From Opitutaceae bacterium UBA4094 (GTDB taxonomy: Bacteria; Verrucomicrobiota; Verrucomicrobiia; Opitutales; Opitutaceae), in contig DFYA01000318.1 of assembly GCA_002382525.1 (NCBI GenBank), forward strand, positions 1 through 10,545: a stretch of 10,545 bases of DNA, in the 5' to 3' direction. The notes below the pieces were generated by a model. It did not search any database and was not told the DNA's origin. It worked only from the letters and a program-made list of their open reading frames with translations. Below are positions 1-6,417 of the stretch, in pieces. The translations under genes were made by a program, and so were the position numbers. The stretch's first letter is position 1. Each line of letters begins with the position of its first letter.

Positions 1-150
1 ATCGACCGGGCCAACGGTTACCCACATGCCCTCGCGTTTGGTTTGCCAGAGCGGGGCGAGGGTGGTGACGACGACGGGCGCGAGCACGACCCCGGCGGTG
101 AGGGCGCCGCCGGTTTTTACGGCAAGGGCAAGAAAGTCACGGCGTTCCAT
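1..150 (-). CDS. Probable Rieske iron-sulfur protein (bc1/b6f-type), N-terminal fragment
   Basis: This is the first 50 residues of a protein that runs off the left edge, starting from the ATG at 150-148. It opens with a twin-arginine motif, MERRDFLALA, then a hydrophobic stretch (about residues 11-33) and the segment LWQTKREGMWVTVGPVD. A Tat-type uncleaved anchor followed by a short basic linker and a 'W-V-x-V-G-P-V-D' strand is the usual N-terminus of quinol:cytochrome c oxidoreductase Rieske subunits, which carry electrons from quinol to cytochrome c at the outer face of the cytoplasmic membrane. The two Cys-His cluster motifs that would prove this lie outside the window. Other Tat-exported iron-sulfur or ferredoxin-like proteins remain possible. 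No Shine-Dalgarno sequence precedes the start. The cytochrome b gene would be expected just beyond the left edge if this is a qcr/pet operon. Confidence 0.65.
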   Translation of the reverse strand, partial: MERRDFLALAVKTGGALTAGVVLAPVVVTTLAPLWQTKREGMWVTVGPVD

Positions 151-188
151 AAGCGCAGGGAGTCATGCTCGCTAAGGTAACCGCCTGC

Positions 189-216
189 GGCGTCGCGTCC
201 TATCATGCGAGACGCC
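189..216. repeat. Short inverted repeat between two genes
   Basis: The arms GGCGTC (189-194) and GACGCC (211-216) are perfectly complementary. After one mismatch, a further two to three pairs are possible inside. It lies between the small membrane protein gene and the Rieske-like gene. No T-run follows on the minus strand, so it is not a standard terminator. It could be an attenuator, a protein site or a chance GC palindrome. Confidence 0.35.
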
Positions 217-266
217 CGCCCGCGCACCGGTAAACACCCGATGTTGTGCGGAGCCCGGACTCTGCT

Positions 267-515
267 CTACGGCTCAAGTAGTCCGACCGCTTCCACAATT
301 CTGTAGATGGCTCCGGCCACTGGAATCAGAAGAAACAGGGCGAACAGAATGTAGTAGGGCCACATTTTGTTCCGACGCAGCCAGCGTCTGTCGCGCGCGT
401 TGATCTTCAGCAGATGCAACGGCCTCATCGCTCGAAACACGCGGAGAAATAAAAAGACAAATACCGCGATAAAAACCAGCGCCCACACGATTTCTTTAAA
501 TGGAAGGGTGCTCAT
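267..515 (-). CDS. Small two-helix membrane protein, unknown function
   Basis: This encodes 82 residues from the ATG at 515-513. Two hydrophobic segments are visible, about residues 8-27 (IVWALVFIAVFVFLFLRVF region) and 53-73 (PYYILFALFLLIPVAGAIY region). They are joined by a strongly basic linker with NARDRRWLRRNK at about 39-50. By the positive-inside rule the linker is cytoplasmic, placing both ends outside. I recognise no family. The stop lies 116 bp upstream of the Rieske-like gene on the same strand, so co-transcription with respiratory genes is possible, but a hairpin sits between them. The start is supported only by length and by the hydrophobic segment beginning soon after; upstream there is just a weak AGG about 10 bases away. 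Confidence 0.7.
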   Translation of the reverse strand: MSTLPFKEIVWALVFIAVFVFLFLRVFRAMRPLHLLKINARDRRWLRRNKMWPYYILFALFLLIPVAGAIYRIVEAVGLLEP

Positions 516-592
516 GGGATCTTGCCTGCGTGTGCGGAGAGCGGTGAGGGAATGACCAGAATTATTGGCGCGTGGACCTTCATGCTACGGCA

Positions 593-1696
593 TCAAAGTG
601 CGATTCGACGCCCCAGTTTCTCGCGCGCGAAGAACTCGATCATGGTGCCAGCGGGCACCTTGAGTTGACGCAGCGTGGCGACCACCGCGTCCATACTGCG
701 GACTCCGTCAACGAGCAGCAGGTCCACGTAGAATCGCTCGCGGCCCTGTGCGCCGCCGATCCAGCGACCGAGTCCGCCAGGGGCGAGGGCGTCGTTGAGC
801 GCATCCTCGAATTCCCCGCGTTTGGCGACTTCGTCGCCTTTGGGTAGGAGGTGATTGGGCAACGACACATACACGTAATCCGCGCCCGTGCCGGCCAGCG
901 GGTTTTCAAGGTCACCGTCGGCGTCGAAGTAGTCGCGGATGAGCGCGGGCGCGACGGTCGCCTGAGTGAACGTGTCGCTGCGTGGGTAGGCCCCGTTGAT
1001 TTCTTTGAATCGCAGCAATGTGGTGCACTCGCCCGGCAAGTATTTCTTCCAGCCTTCTGCGGCCGAAAGGTCGCGCATGTGCCCTGCAAGTTCTTCCAGC
1101 GGGAACGAGTGGGCGAGCTTGTCCTTGCCGAAGTCGATGCGACCGATCCACCACCCGGTGCCGTATTCTCCCAGCGCTTCGTCGAGGAAGAGAAACGTGA
1201 CGCGATACTTTTGGCTCTCCTCCAAGGTCTCCCATGCGGGGTGCCAGAAGGTGAGATCGAAGCACTCGTTTTCGCGGTCGATGCGCGGGGTGACCCAAAT
1301 CTCTTTTGCGGAAAAACTAATCCCGCCGATCTCGATGCTGATGCCCGAGATGGTGCCTGTTGGGCGGCTCGCGTAGAACGTCCAGCCGGGCAACCCGGGC
1401 GCTCGGGACAACCACTGAAGAGCGAGGAGCTGCCGGTGAATCACGCCTTCGCCTGACAACGTAAACGAGTGGCCGCCATTTTCGCCCGGACCAAAAACCC
1501 AGGCGAAACCCGTCAATAATTCGTCCACTTTCGCGGACACCTCGTCGGTGAGGTCGGCGCAGCGTTTTTGTTCGATGGTCTGATAAAAACGCACCGCGGA
1601 CTCCGCATACCATTTCCAGAAGGCATCCACCCGTTCGTTGAACGTAGGCTCGAGCGAAACCGGCAGGGCGGCCTTGCGGCGAAAGAGCGAGAACAT
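593..1696 (-). CDS. Hypothetical cytoplasmic protein (FWxWF-type N-terminus)
   Basis: This encodes 367 residues from the ATG at 1696-1694, beginning MFSLFRRKAALPV. An in-frame ATG at 1771 would add 25 residues (MPDRFTGPRDNV...), but MFSLFRRK resembles the MF-x-FF/LF-(K/R) starts of many small uncharacterised proteins, so I prefer the shorter form. Neither start has a clear ribosome site. No signal peptide or membrane helix is visible. Residues 24-34 read DAFWKWYAESA, followed by helical sequence, a 'GENGGHSFTLSGEG' strand region (71-84) and 'YGTGWWIGRIDFG' (178-190), both aromatic-rich. This arrangement recalls uncharacterised Bacteroidota and Verrucomicrobiota proteins starting FWxWF, sometimes near DUF695; that is memory-based and weak. 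The C-terminal part (about 320-360, RFYVDLLLVDG... PAGTMIEFFAREK) looks alpha/beta. It stands alone, 77 bp upstream of the small membrane protein gene, and no function can be assigned. Confidence 0.75.
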   Translation of the reverse strand: MFSLFRRKAALPVSLEPTFNERVDAFWKWYAESAVRFYQTIEQKRCADLTDEVSAKVDELLTGFAWVFGPGENGGHSFTLSGEGVIHRQLLALQWLSRAPGLPGWTFYASRPTGTISGISIEIGGISFSAKEIWVTPRIDRENECFDLTFWHPAWETLEESQKYRVTFLFLDEALGEYGTGWWIGRIDFGKDKLAHSFPLEELAGHMRDLSAAEGWKKYLPGECTTLLRFKEINGAYPRSDTFTQATVAPALIRDYFDADGDLENPLAGTGADYVYVSLPNHLLPKGDEVAKRGEFEDALNDALAPGGLGRWIGGAQGRERFYVDLLLVDGVRSMDAVVATLRQLKVPAGTMIEFFAREKLGRRIAL

Positions 1697-1790
1697 GCGG
1701 AAATGCGATACGTTCAAACGCAGGAGGAAACAAAAAACGTTATCGCGCGGACCGGTGAACCGGTCGGGCATCCCACAAGCGGGCGTGTTT

Positions 1791-1975
1791 CGGAGCGCGA
1801 GGCGAATTCGCGGCCTACGTGTCAGGTCGGAGCAGGTTCAATCGAGTCATGGCCACGAAAGAACGCAAAGAGCGCAAAGAACAGAAAGCTGAACGGTTTT
1901 TCTATGCGTTCTCTGTGTTCTTTTGTGGCTCAAATCAGGGCCGGTTTGGCCGAGCGCGAGGCGAGTTTGCGGCCT
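1791..1975. repeat. Composite repeat: hairpin bracketed by direct repeats
   Basis: Two near-identical 24-bp units lie at 1793-1816 and 1952-1975 in the same orientation, matching at 22 of 24 bases. The first contains the perfect palindrome GCGAATTCGC (1802-1811), which is degraded in the second. Between them is a separate A/T-richer inverted repeat at 1852-1929. The arrangement occupies most of the 313-bp gap between the gene starting at 1696 and the gene ending at 2010. It looks like one interspersed element inserted into, or placed beside, another. Confidence 0.6.
1852..1929. repeat. Long imperfect inverted repeat (purine-rich hairpin)
   Basis: The left arm (1852-1880) starts GCCACGAAAGAACGCAAAGA. 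The right arm (1901-1929) ends TTCTTTTGTGGC. Reverse-complementing the right arm gives 24 of 29 matches, and several mismatches would be G-U pairs in RNA. The interior is about 20 bases. It is built on an AAAGA/CGCAAAGA theme and differs sharply in composition from the GC-rich surroundings. Similar hairpins are common between genes in Verrucomicrobiota and some other bacteria, where they are often mis-called as short peptides rich in Glu, Arg and Lys. Its position downstream of the gene ending at 2010 would let it act in transcript termination or 3' stability, but no long T-run follows. Confidence 0.7.
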
Positions 1976-2009
1976 CCAACGGGCGTGGTGATCGCCGAGC
2001 ACCCGCCGC

Positions 2010-2324
2010 TTACCCGTTGGCGTCGGGTAGGGCGGGAGGCTCTTTGCCGGGGATCGCCGCGACGATGAGGAACAGTGTGCCGACCGATACTGCGGCCGAC
2101 AGCAACGCGATCGGGTAGACGATCAGGCCGGGGCCCTCGGCGGCGGCGGCTTCGCCCTTGGTGATCACCAGATACACGCCGTAGACAAAGCTGCCGAATA
2201 GCATGCCTCCGACCCACACGACGACGACGGCGATCTGCATCCAGATGGGCTGGGTCCAGCCTTTGGCCCGCAGGCGGTCGCCCATGCGTTTGCAGAGAAA
2301 GTAGAGGGCGAGGATTTCGAGCAT
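2010..2324 (-). CDS. Small membrane protein, unknown function
   Basis: This encodes 104 residues from the ATG at 2324-2322. There are two strong hydrophobic segments, about residues 28-54 (IWMQIAVVVVWVGGMLFGSF...) and 66-91 (LIVYPIALLSAAVSVGTLF...), and a weaker hydrophobic start (MLEILALYFLCK). A basic stretch, KRMGDRLRAKGW, lies between the first two and is probably cytoplasmic; the short loop KGEAAAAEGPG separates the main helices. The tail GKEPPALPDANG is Pro-rich and polar. I recognise no family. The gene begins 10 bp after the stop of the 113-residue gene upstream, so the two are almost certainly one transcript. No Shine-Dalgarno motif is seen, so translation may depend on coupling to the upstream gene. 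Confidence 0.7.
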   Translation of the reverse strand: MLEILALYFLCKRMGDRLRAKGWTQPIWMQIAVVVVWVGGMLFGSFVYGVYLVITKGEAAAAEGPGLIVYPIALLSAAVSVGTLFLIVAAIPGKEPPALPDANG

Positions 2325-2334
2325 GGCGGGCGCG

Positions 2335-2676
2335 TTAAACGACGGGGCTTTTGAGGTAGGTGACGAGGTATTTATCGAGTTCGATCACACTGCTGAACTG
2401 GATCTGGTTCCGCTTGAGTCGGGCGGCGAGGGTGTCGACGTCGGCGAGAAGGCTTCGGTAATACGCGACCTGCTTGGCGGTTTTTAAGGAGGTCACCTCT
2501 TTCGGGTCGCTGCCCTTGTGCGCCGCTTTGTGGCCGGCGGGATCGGCGCGGTAGGCGTCCAGAGATGCGGCGATAAGGTGTTCGGTTTCGCCTTGGACCA
2601 ATTTGTCCCGGCTGATGAGCAACAGGGCGGTCAGCGTCTGTTTGATGCGGTCGTCGTTCCACTTGATTTTGCTCAT
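2335..2676 (-). CDS. Hypothetical small soluble protein
   Basis: This encodes 113 residues from the ATG at 2676-2674. No signal peptide or membrane segment is visible. The sequence looks mostly helical: MSKIKWNDDRIKQTLTALLLISRDKLVQGETEHLIAAS forms a plausible first helical pair (residues 1-38), a charged His/Lys-rich loop follows (GHKAAHKGSDPKE, about 48-60), then a second helical half (VAYYRSLLADVDTLAARLKRNQ, about 70-91). It is probably co-transcribed with the membrane protein gene that starts 10 bp after its stop. A GGAG lies only about two bases from the start, closer than a normal ribosome site. I recognise no family; a soluble partner or regulator of the downstream membrane protein is conceivable from the pairing alone. 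Confidence 0.65.
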   Translation of the reverse strand: MSKIKWNDDRIKQTLTALLLISRDKLVQGETEHLIAASLDAYRADPAGHKAAHKGSDPKEVTSLKTAKQVAYYRSLLADVDTLAARLKRNQIQFSSVIELDKYLVTYLKSPVV

Positions 2677-2730
2677 CGCTCCGACATCGGATCAGGCAAC
2701 GAACGAGCGCAAAACTTATCGGTGTGTCCC

Positions 2731-2745
2731 GCGCGATGAGCGCGC
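2731..2745. repeat. Short GC hairpin in leader of the 113-residue gene
   Basis: GCGCG-ATGAG-CGCGC is a perfect 5-bp inverted repeat with a 5-base loop, 55 to 69 bases upstream of the start at 2676. In this GC-rich DNA it may be chance. It is the only notable structure between that start and the GH5 terminator, and I see no convincing promoter there. Confidence 0.3.
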
Positions 2746-2873
2746 TTGTCCTAAGGGGCGGGTGATCGCTCCGGCCTCAGGCTGAGTCCGTTGACCCGGC
2801 CTGACGACAACTCGCCTCGGCCGCAGAAACGCACGGTTTGGCACGCGTTGGTTTTCGCGCCGGTCGCCGACAC

Positions 2874-2910
2874 AAAAGGGCCGTCGAGCGCGGACGCGCC
2901 GGACGGCCCT
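2874..2910 (-). terminator. Intrinsic terminator of the GH5 gene
   Basis: Read on the minus strand, AGGGCCGTC (2910-2902) pairs perfectly with GACGGCCCT (2885-2877), a 9-bp stem. The 16-base loop can itself fold GCGC-GGAC-GCGC. A run of four T (2877-2874) then TGTG follows. It lies about 35 bases past the GH5 stop codon, in the right place and orientation to end that transcript and to isolate the two small genes downstream. Confidence 0.75.
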
Positions 2911-2944
2911 GGATTCTTACGGCGCCCCGGCGAGGGCGCGGGAC

Positions 2945-5440
2945 TTACCGTTTGTGGAAACGCACGGCGTCGAAGATGACGTAGCGGCCGGTGGTGTCGG
3001 TGTTACTGATTTTCACGGAGCCGGCGGTGCCTTGCGCGAACTTAAAGGTGCCGATGGGCATCCATTGGCCGCCATTTTGTTGTTGGTTGAGCCAGATAGT
3101 TGGCGAGGTGCCGTCCGTCGAGGTGACGGTGACCGGCACGTTGTCGGAACGGTTGGTGGTGGTGGAGGTCCAGCGGATGAACACTTCGTATTTACCGGCG
3201 ACCGCGATGTTCGGGGTGTAGATCGCGCTGCGTAAGCCTTTGTCGGTTTTGTTGTCGTGCGCAAAATTCTCGCCGAAGAACGGGCCGACCGGACTGGTGC
3301 TGGTGCTCAACGTGGGCGTCCAGCCCGGGTAAGTCACTTGGGGGTCGTTGTTATCGAGGATGATCGTCACGGGGATCGATTTGCGCAGGCGGACGGCGTC
3401 GGCGACGACGTATTGGCCGGCGGTGATGCCGTCGTTGCTGATCTGCACGCCGCCGCTCGTGCCGGCCGCGAAGGCGTGGGTGCCGAGCGGATGCCAGATG
3501 CCGCCGTCGTTTTTTTGATTCACACGGTAGGTGGCGGGGTCGTCCAACGAGATCACGTCCACGGGCACATTGTTGGACCGGTTGCTGTGGGAGGTCCAGC
3601 GGGTGGCGACTTCATAGAAATCCGAATCGAGCAGAGACGGGACAAAGAGCACGCTCTTGCTGCCGTTGCCGGTGCCGCCGTCGTGGAGGTAGTTGCTTCC
3701 GTAGAAAGGGCCGATCGCGGCGGTGCTGGTGCTGGGCGTCCAACCGGTGGTGTTGGCCAGCGCGAGGTTGTCCACAATGACCTCGGGACGAACGTAGCCG
3801 TAGGCGTAGTTTTGCGAGATCACCGCCATCTGGGGTTTGTCCACGGTGTAGTTGTTTGATGGATGCAGGGTGTGCGTGTCGTCGGCCGACCACTTGCCGG
3901 CAAGCCAGTAGGTGCCGCTGAGTCCGTTGGCTCCGGCGTAGGCGAGGTAGTGGTGCAGAGTTTCGAGCCAGCGAGGATCGCCATCGTTGGGCGCGGCGTA
4001 TTCGCCGAGGAAGCCGCGGGCATTGCGTTGCTTGAGCCAGCGCACAAACGGCTCCAACAGGTGAACGCCGCGGTAGGGGTGCACAAACTCGGCGTCGTAG
4101 GTGTCGTAGCTATGACCTGACGTGTCGTTGTCGAAGTAGGTGTGGGCTTCATACATTACGCGGTTGGAGGGATCCTGCACGTCGAGATCGGGGTTAGTCT
4201 CCACCCAGCGCGAGGAACTGCTGTAATGTTCGCCGCCCACGATGATCCACGGGTGCGGGTCAACGTTGCGAATGCCATCGGCACCGGCTTGAGCGGCCTC
4301 GGGCCAGGAGTAGATGCCCATGCCATTGGGCTCGTTGGAGAGGCCGTAGCCGTAGATGCCGGGGCGGCCTTTGAAGTGGAGAGCGATGCGTTCCCACACG
4401 TTTTCGAAATGGTCCAACGATACGCCAGCGGAACCGATGATGCCGCCCTTGTAGCGGGCGTAGTTGTGCATATCGAGGATCACCTTCATGCCGCGGGCCT
4501 CGGCGTGGGCGACGGCTTGATCGATGAGGTTGAGATCATCTGCGTAGAGCGGTCCGCCGAGCACGCGTTGAATACGCTCCCAGCGGAAAGGCAGGCGGAC
4601 CAGTTTTAGGCCTTTGCTGTTGTAATAATCCCAGTCGGCGAGACGCGGGTATTCGTAGTGAAACCCGTAGACGCCGGGTAGCATGTCGGAACGGGAGTCA
4701 CCACCCGCGAGGTTCACGCCAAACATCTGTTCATAGCCGTCGGTGCCGCCCGTCGTGTAGGTCGGAGCTTGGTTAAAGACCGGCACCACCATCATGCGAA
4801 CGAGCCGTAGACGCCCCGCGCTGTTGGCGGTGGAGGCGCTGACGTTGGTGATGCGGATGGGTGTGTCGGCGTCGGCCTGGATCTGCGTGGTCGCGGGGAT
4901 GGAGTAGATGATATTGGCGCCCTTAATGCGGCCACCGGCGTTGGGCCCCAGCGTGAGCACGGTGGATTGCGCGGCGCTGTTCTTCGTCCAGGCAATGTGG
5001 AGAACTTCGTCGCCGGTATATTCGTCGAACTGCAACTCGCGCAGGGCGACCTTGTGATTCGCCTGAAGCGAGAACTGTTCACCGCGATTGAAATAGCCTG
5101 CGGTCGTGTCGTGCACGCCGAGTCCGCTCCCGTTGGTGATGCCGAAATACGACGGAGTGGCCGAAGCGGTGTTGGGTGCGGCGGGGTTGGAGACGTTGAC
5201 GTTGATGAGCGGGTTGATGAAGGCGAAGTTCACTGGCGTGCCGCCGTTTTCGGGCAGTTGGTAGTTGGCCTGGATGACGCTGTCTCCGCCTGAACCTGTC
5301 CACGGCCACAGATGGAAATACGTGAGAATGTGCGGGGCGCCATCAGCGGCCTTGGCGATGCCGGCCAGCGCCGTCAGACAGCCGGCCGCCAACAATGCGC
5401 AACGAAGAGCCGTTCGCGAGGGAGGAGGGGGGAGTTTCAT
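2945..5440 (-). CDS. Secreted GH5-family glycoside hydrolase with two golvesin-type C-terminal domains
   Basis: This encodes 831 residues. A signal peptide (MKLPPPPSRTALRC... AGIAKA) probably ends at A31. Residues about 36-235 are a beta-rich region I cannot assign. Residues about 238-550 form a GH5-like TIM barrel: RLPFRWERIQ (282-291), DMHNYARY (323-330), the acid/base Glu370 in SNEPNG, His433/Tyr435 in YEAHTYFD, the nucleophile Glu480 in GFLGEY, and Trp512 in GTYWLAGKW. All expected active-site residues are present, so a retaining endo-beta-glycanase is likely (cellulose, mannan or a similar glucan; substrate not decidable). Two tandem golvesin/Xly CBD-like domains follow (about 553-687 and 691-831), probably surface or glycan binding. 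There is no PEP-CTERM or sortase signal. The gene is alone, with a 421-bp leader region holding inverted repeats and a strong terminator behind it, so it is probably regulated as a single unit. No Shine-Dalgarno motif is seen. Confidence 0.88.
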   Translation of the reverse strand: MKLPPPPSRTALRCALLAAGCLTALAGIAKAADGAPHILTYFHLWPWTGSGGDSVIQANYQLPENGGTPVNFAFINPLINVNVSNPAAPNTASATPSYFGITNGSGLGVHDTTAGYFNRGEQFSLQANHKVALRELQFDEYTGDEVLHIAWTKNSAAQSTVLTLGPNAGGRIKGANIIYSIPATTQIQADADTPIRITNVSASTANSAGRLRLVRMMVVPVFNQAPTYTTGGTDGYEQMFGVNLAGGDSRSDMLPGVYGFHYEYPRLADWDYYNSKGLKLVRLPFRWERIQRVLGGPLYADDLNLIDQAVAHAEARGMKVILDMHNYARYKGGIIGSAGVSLDHFENVWERIALHFKGRPGIYGYGLSNEPNGMGIYSWPEAAQAGADGIRNVDPHPWIIVGGEHYSSSSRWVETNPDLDVQDPSNRVMYEAHTYFDNDTSGHSYDTYDAEFVHPYRGVHLLEPFVRWLKQRNARGFLGEYAAPNDGDPRWLETLHHYLAYAGANGLSGTYWLAGKWSADDTHTLHPSNNYTVDKPQMAVISQNYAYGYVRPEVIVDNLALANTTGWTPSTSTAAIGPFYGSNYLHDGGTGNGSKSVLFVPSLLDSDFYEVATRWTSHSNRSNNVPVDVISLDDPATYRVNQKNDGGIWHPLGTHAFAAGTSGGVQISNDGITAGQYVVADAVRLRKSIPVTIILDNNDPQVTYPGWTPTLSTSTSPVGPFFGENFAHDNKTDKGLRSAIYTPNIAVAGKYEVFIRWTSTTTNRSDNVPVTVTSTDGTSPTIWLNQQQNGGQWMPIGTFKFAQGTAGSVKISNTDTTGRYVIFDAVRFHKR
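2948..3784 (-). repeat. Tandem duplication of the golvesin-type domain inside the GH5 gene
   Basis: Copy 1 covers residues about 553-687 (3784-3380) and copy 2 about 691-831 (3370-2948). Both contain GWTP followed by an STST-rich turn and GPF(Y/F)G, then HD, RWTS, NRS(N/D)NVPV, GG-x-W-x-P-(L/I)-GT, FA-x-GT-x-G-x-V-x-ISN and a closing DAVR. The copies have diverged clearly at residue level, so the duplication is old or they were acquired as a pair. Confidence 0.8.
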
Positions 5441-5640
5441 TTTGGGTGGTGGGGTGGGTTAACAAAGGGGACGCAGCAGCGCCCCCAAGAGGGGTGGTTC
5501 GATTCGCGGGTCGCGCGCTGTCGCGCAGGTTTAGGGGACGACGTGGGCGCGGCCGTGGGGGAGGGGCGGATCACTGGCCTGCGTAACGGGGGTATGACAG
5601 GGGCTCGGGGCAACTCCGGCGCGAAGGGGCGCACCGGGGC

Positions 5641-5659
5641 GTAGTGGTTTATGCACTAC
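5641..5659. promoter_or_regulatory. Perfect inverted repeat, candidate operator for the GH5 gene
   Basis: GTAGTG-N7-CACTAC: two perfect 6-base arms with an A/T-rich 7-base spacer, in an otherwise very GC-rich region about 200 bp upstream of the GH5 start. The 19-bp size and dyad symmetry suit a dimeric helix-turn-helix repressor or activator. No regulator gene lies in the window, so the assignment rests on symmetry and position only. Confidence 0.4.
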
Positions 5660-5700
5660 AGGCGCTCGCTCGGTCGAATCTTATGGGATACCAGATTTGA

Positions 5701-5712
5701 CCATGTTCATGG
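5701..5712. promoter_or_regulatory. Perfect short palindrome CCATG-TT-CATGG
   Basis: Two 5-base arms with a 2-base centre, lying 41 bp further from the GH5 start than the 5641-5659 repeat (about four helical turns). It may be a second binding site on the same face of the DNA, or chance. Confidence 0.3.
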
Positions 5713-5861
5713 ACATCTCGCGCATGGCGCAGGCCTCGGGGTCGGAGAATCAAGGGCATCGGCGGGACGCGACGAACGTCCGCACAGAAATGCTGCTGAA
5801 GGCTTAACGTCGTTCGTGACCCCTGGCCTTCGTGCGTCGCGTCGGCACCGACCGCCTGGCT

Positions 5862-6287
5862 TCACTCTGTCGGCTGGCTTCGGTCTCGACCGGTAGCCGC
5901 CTGCGTGCGTTTCATTTCCTGCCGTCGCATGGGCATCTGATCGATCACGGCGAACAGTTCCGACATCGTCACGGGCTTGGAAGACGCCAGTTTTTCCCCG
6001 CCGTCTTTGCCGATGAGGCGGACTTTAAACGTGTCCGCGCCTTCGCGAGTGACGATGACAAGCTCTCGTTCGATCAAGCCGTCCCAATGCGGCAGGGCCA
6101 ACGCCGCTTGCCGTGCGTAAATGTCTTCGCGGACCGAAGGCGTGCTGATTTCCAACACCCGTTGCGAAGAGAACCCGTCGGGTTCGCTGCGTCCCGGGGG
6201 CAGCGCCCAGAGACAGGTTGAAACGGCGAGCAGCGAGCGGGCGACGCCCGACCGATGCGGTTGTGAAGAAACGCGAGGCGACTTCAT
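5862..6287 (-). CDS. Exported DUF4174-like small protein
   Basis: This encodes 141 residues from the ATG at 6287-6285; a TTG at 6302 would add five residues and is less likely. The N-terminus is basic (MKSPRVSSQPHRSGVARS) followed by LLAVSTCLWALPPG, a short hydrophobic core consistent with a signal peptide. The rest fits the DUF4174 pattern: 'LIERELVIVTREG' (71-83), 'FKVRLIGKDGGEKL' (87-100) and 'LFAVIDQMPMRRQEM' (111-125). The family has a thioredoxin-like flavour but no catalytic Cys pair, and its role is unknown; members are usually secreted or periplasmic. The first half is shorter than usual around the expected 'DxR...Q' segment, here EDIYARQAALAL. It lies 130 bp after the exported protein gene that stops at 6418, possibly in the same transcript. 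No Shine-Dalgarno motif is seen. Confidence 0.75.
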   Translation of the reverse strand: MKSPRVSSQPHRSGVARSLLAVSTCLWALPPGRSEPDGFSSQRVLEISTPSVREDIYARQAALALPHWDGLIERELVIVTREGADTFKVRLIGKDGGEKLASSKPVTMSELFAVIDQMPMRRQEMKRTQAATGRDRSQPTE

Positions 6288-6417
6288 GAGCGCAACGTGC
6301 AAGGGGGCGCGTCAAAAGCAACAGGCTGTCCAGGTGTGCACGTCCGGTCGCCTCGAACGAGCACGCTACACCGTGGGCCTCACCCTTTGCGCCGGGAACG
6401 TATTCGCGAGTCGCGGC

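Larger units (their letters stand above)
5441..5861. other. Gene-free spacer upstream of the GH5 gene
   Basis: This 421-bp stretch holds no gene I believe. It contains two perfect inverted repeats (5641-5659 and 5701-5712), a 7-bp inverted pair ACGAACG/CGTTCGT (5772-5778 and 5811-5817) and a short palindrome GTCGG-CA-CCGAC (5841-5852) just past the DUF4174-like gene. About 5441-5640 is C-rich on the transcribed strand and should be the GH5 5' leader. On the minus strand, TAAGAT (about 5683-5678) is a possible -10 element, but no good -35 goes with it. Neither end shows an obvious T-tailed terminator for the gene stopping at 5862. Confidence 0.6.

Noticed and set aside
1819..2118. Short frames through the hairpin giving Lys/Glu/Arg-rich peptides
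   Set aside because: The peptide composition is a by-product of the CGCAAAGA-type repeat, a common source of false gene calls.
3257..4609. Plus-strand open frames (3257-3859 and 4142-4609) opposite the GH5 gene
   Set aside because: They lie entirely within a gene with clear GH5 catalytic motifs, and their products are Val/Gly/Ala-rich without recognisable features.
5375..5389. Lipobox-like LAAGC in the GH5 signal peptide
   Set aside because: Hydrophobic residues continue past the Cys to a good A-K-A signal-peptidase I site, so ordinary secretion is more likely.
5651..5896. 81-codon plus-strand frame in the GH5 spacer
   Set aside because: No ribosome site, Arg/Gly/His-rich composition, and it runs into the end of the DUF4174-like gene; its start codon lies within the inverted repeat.
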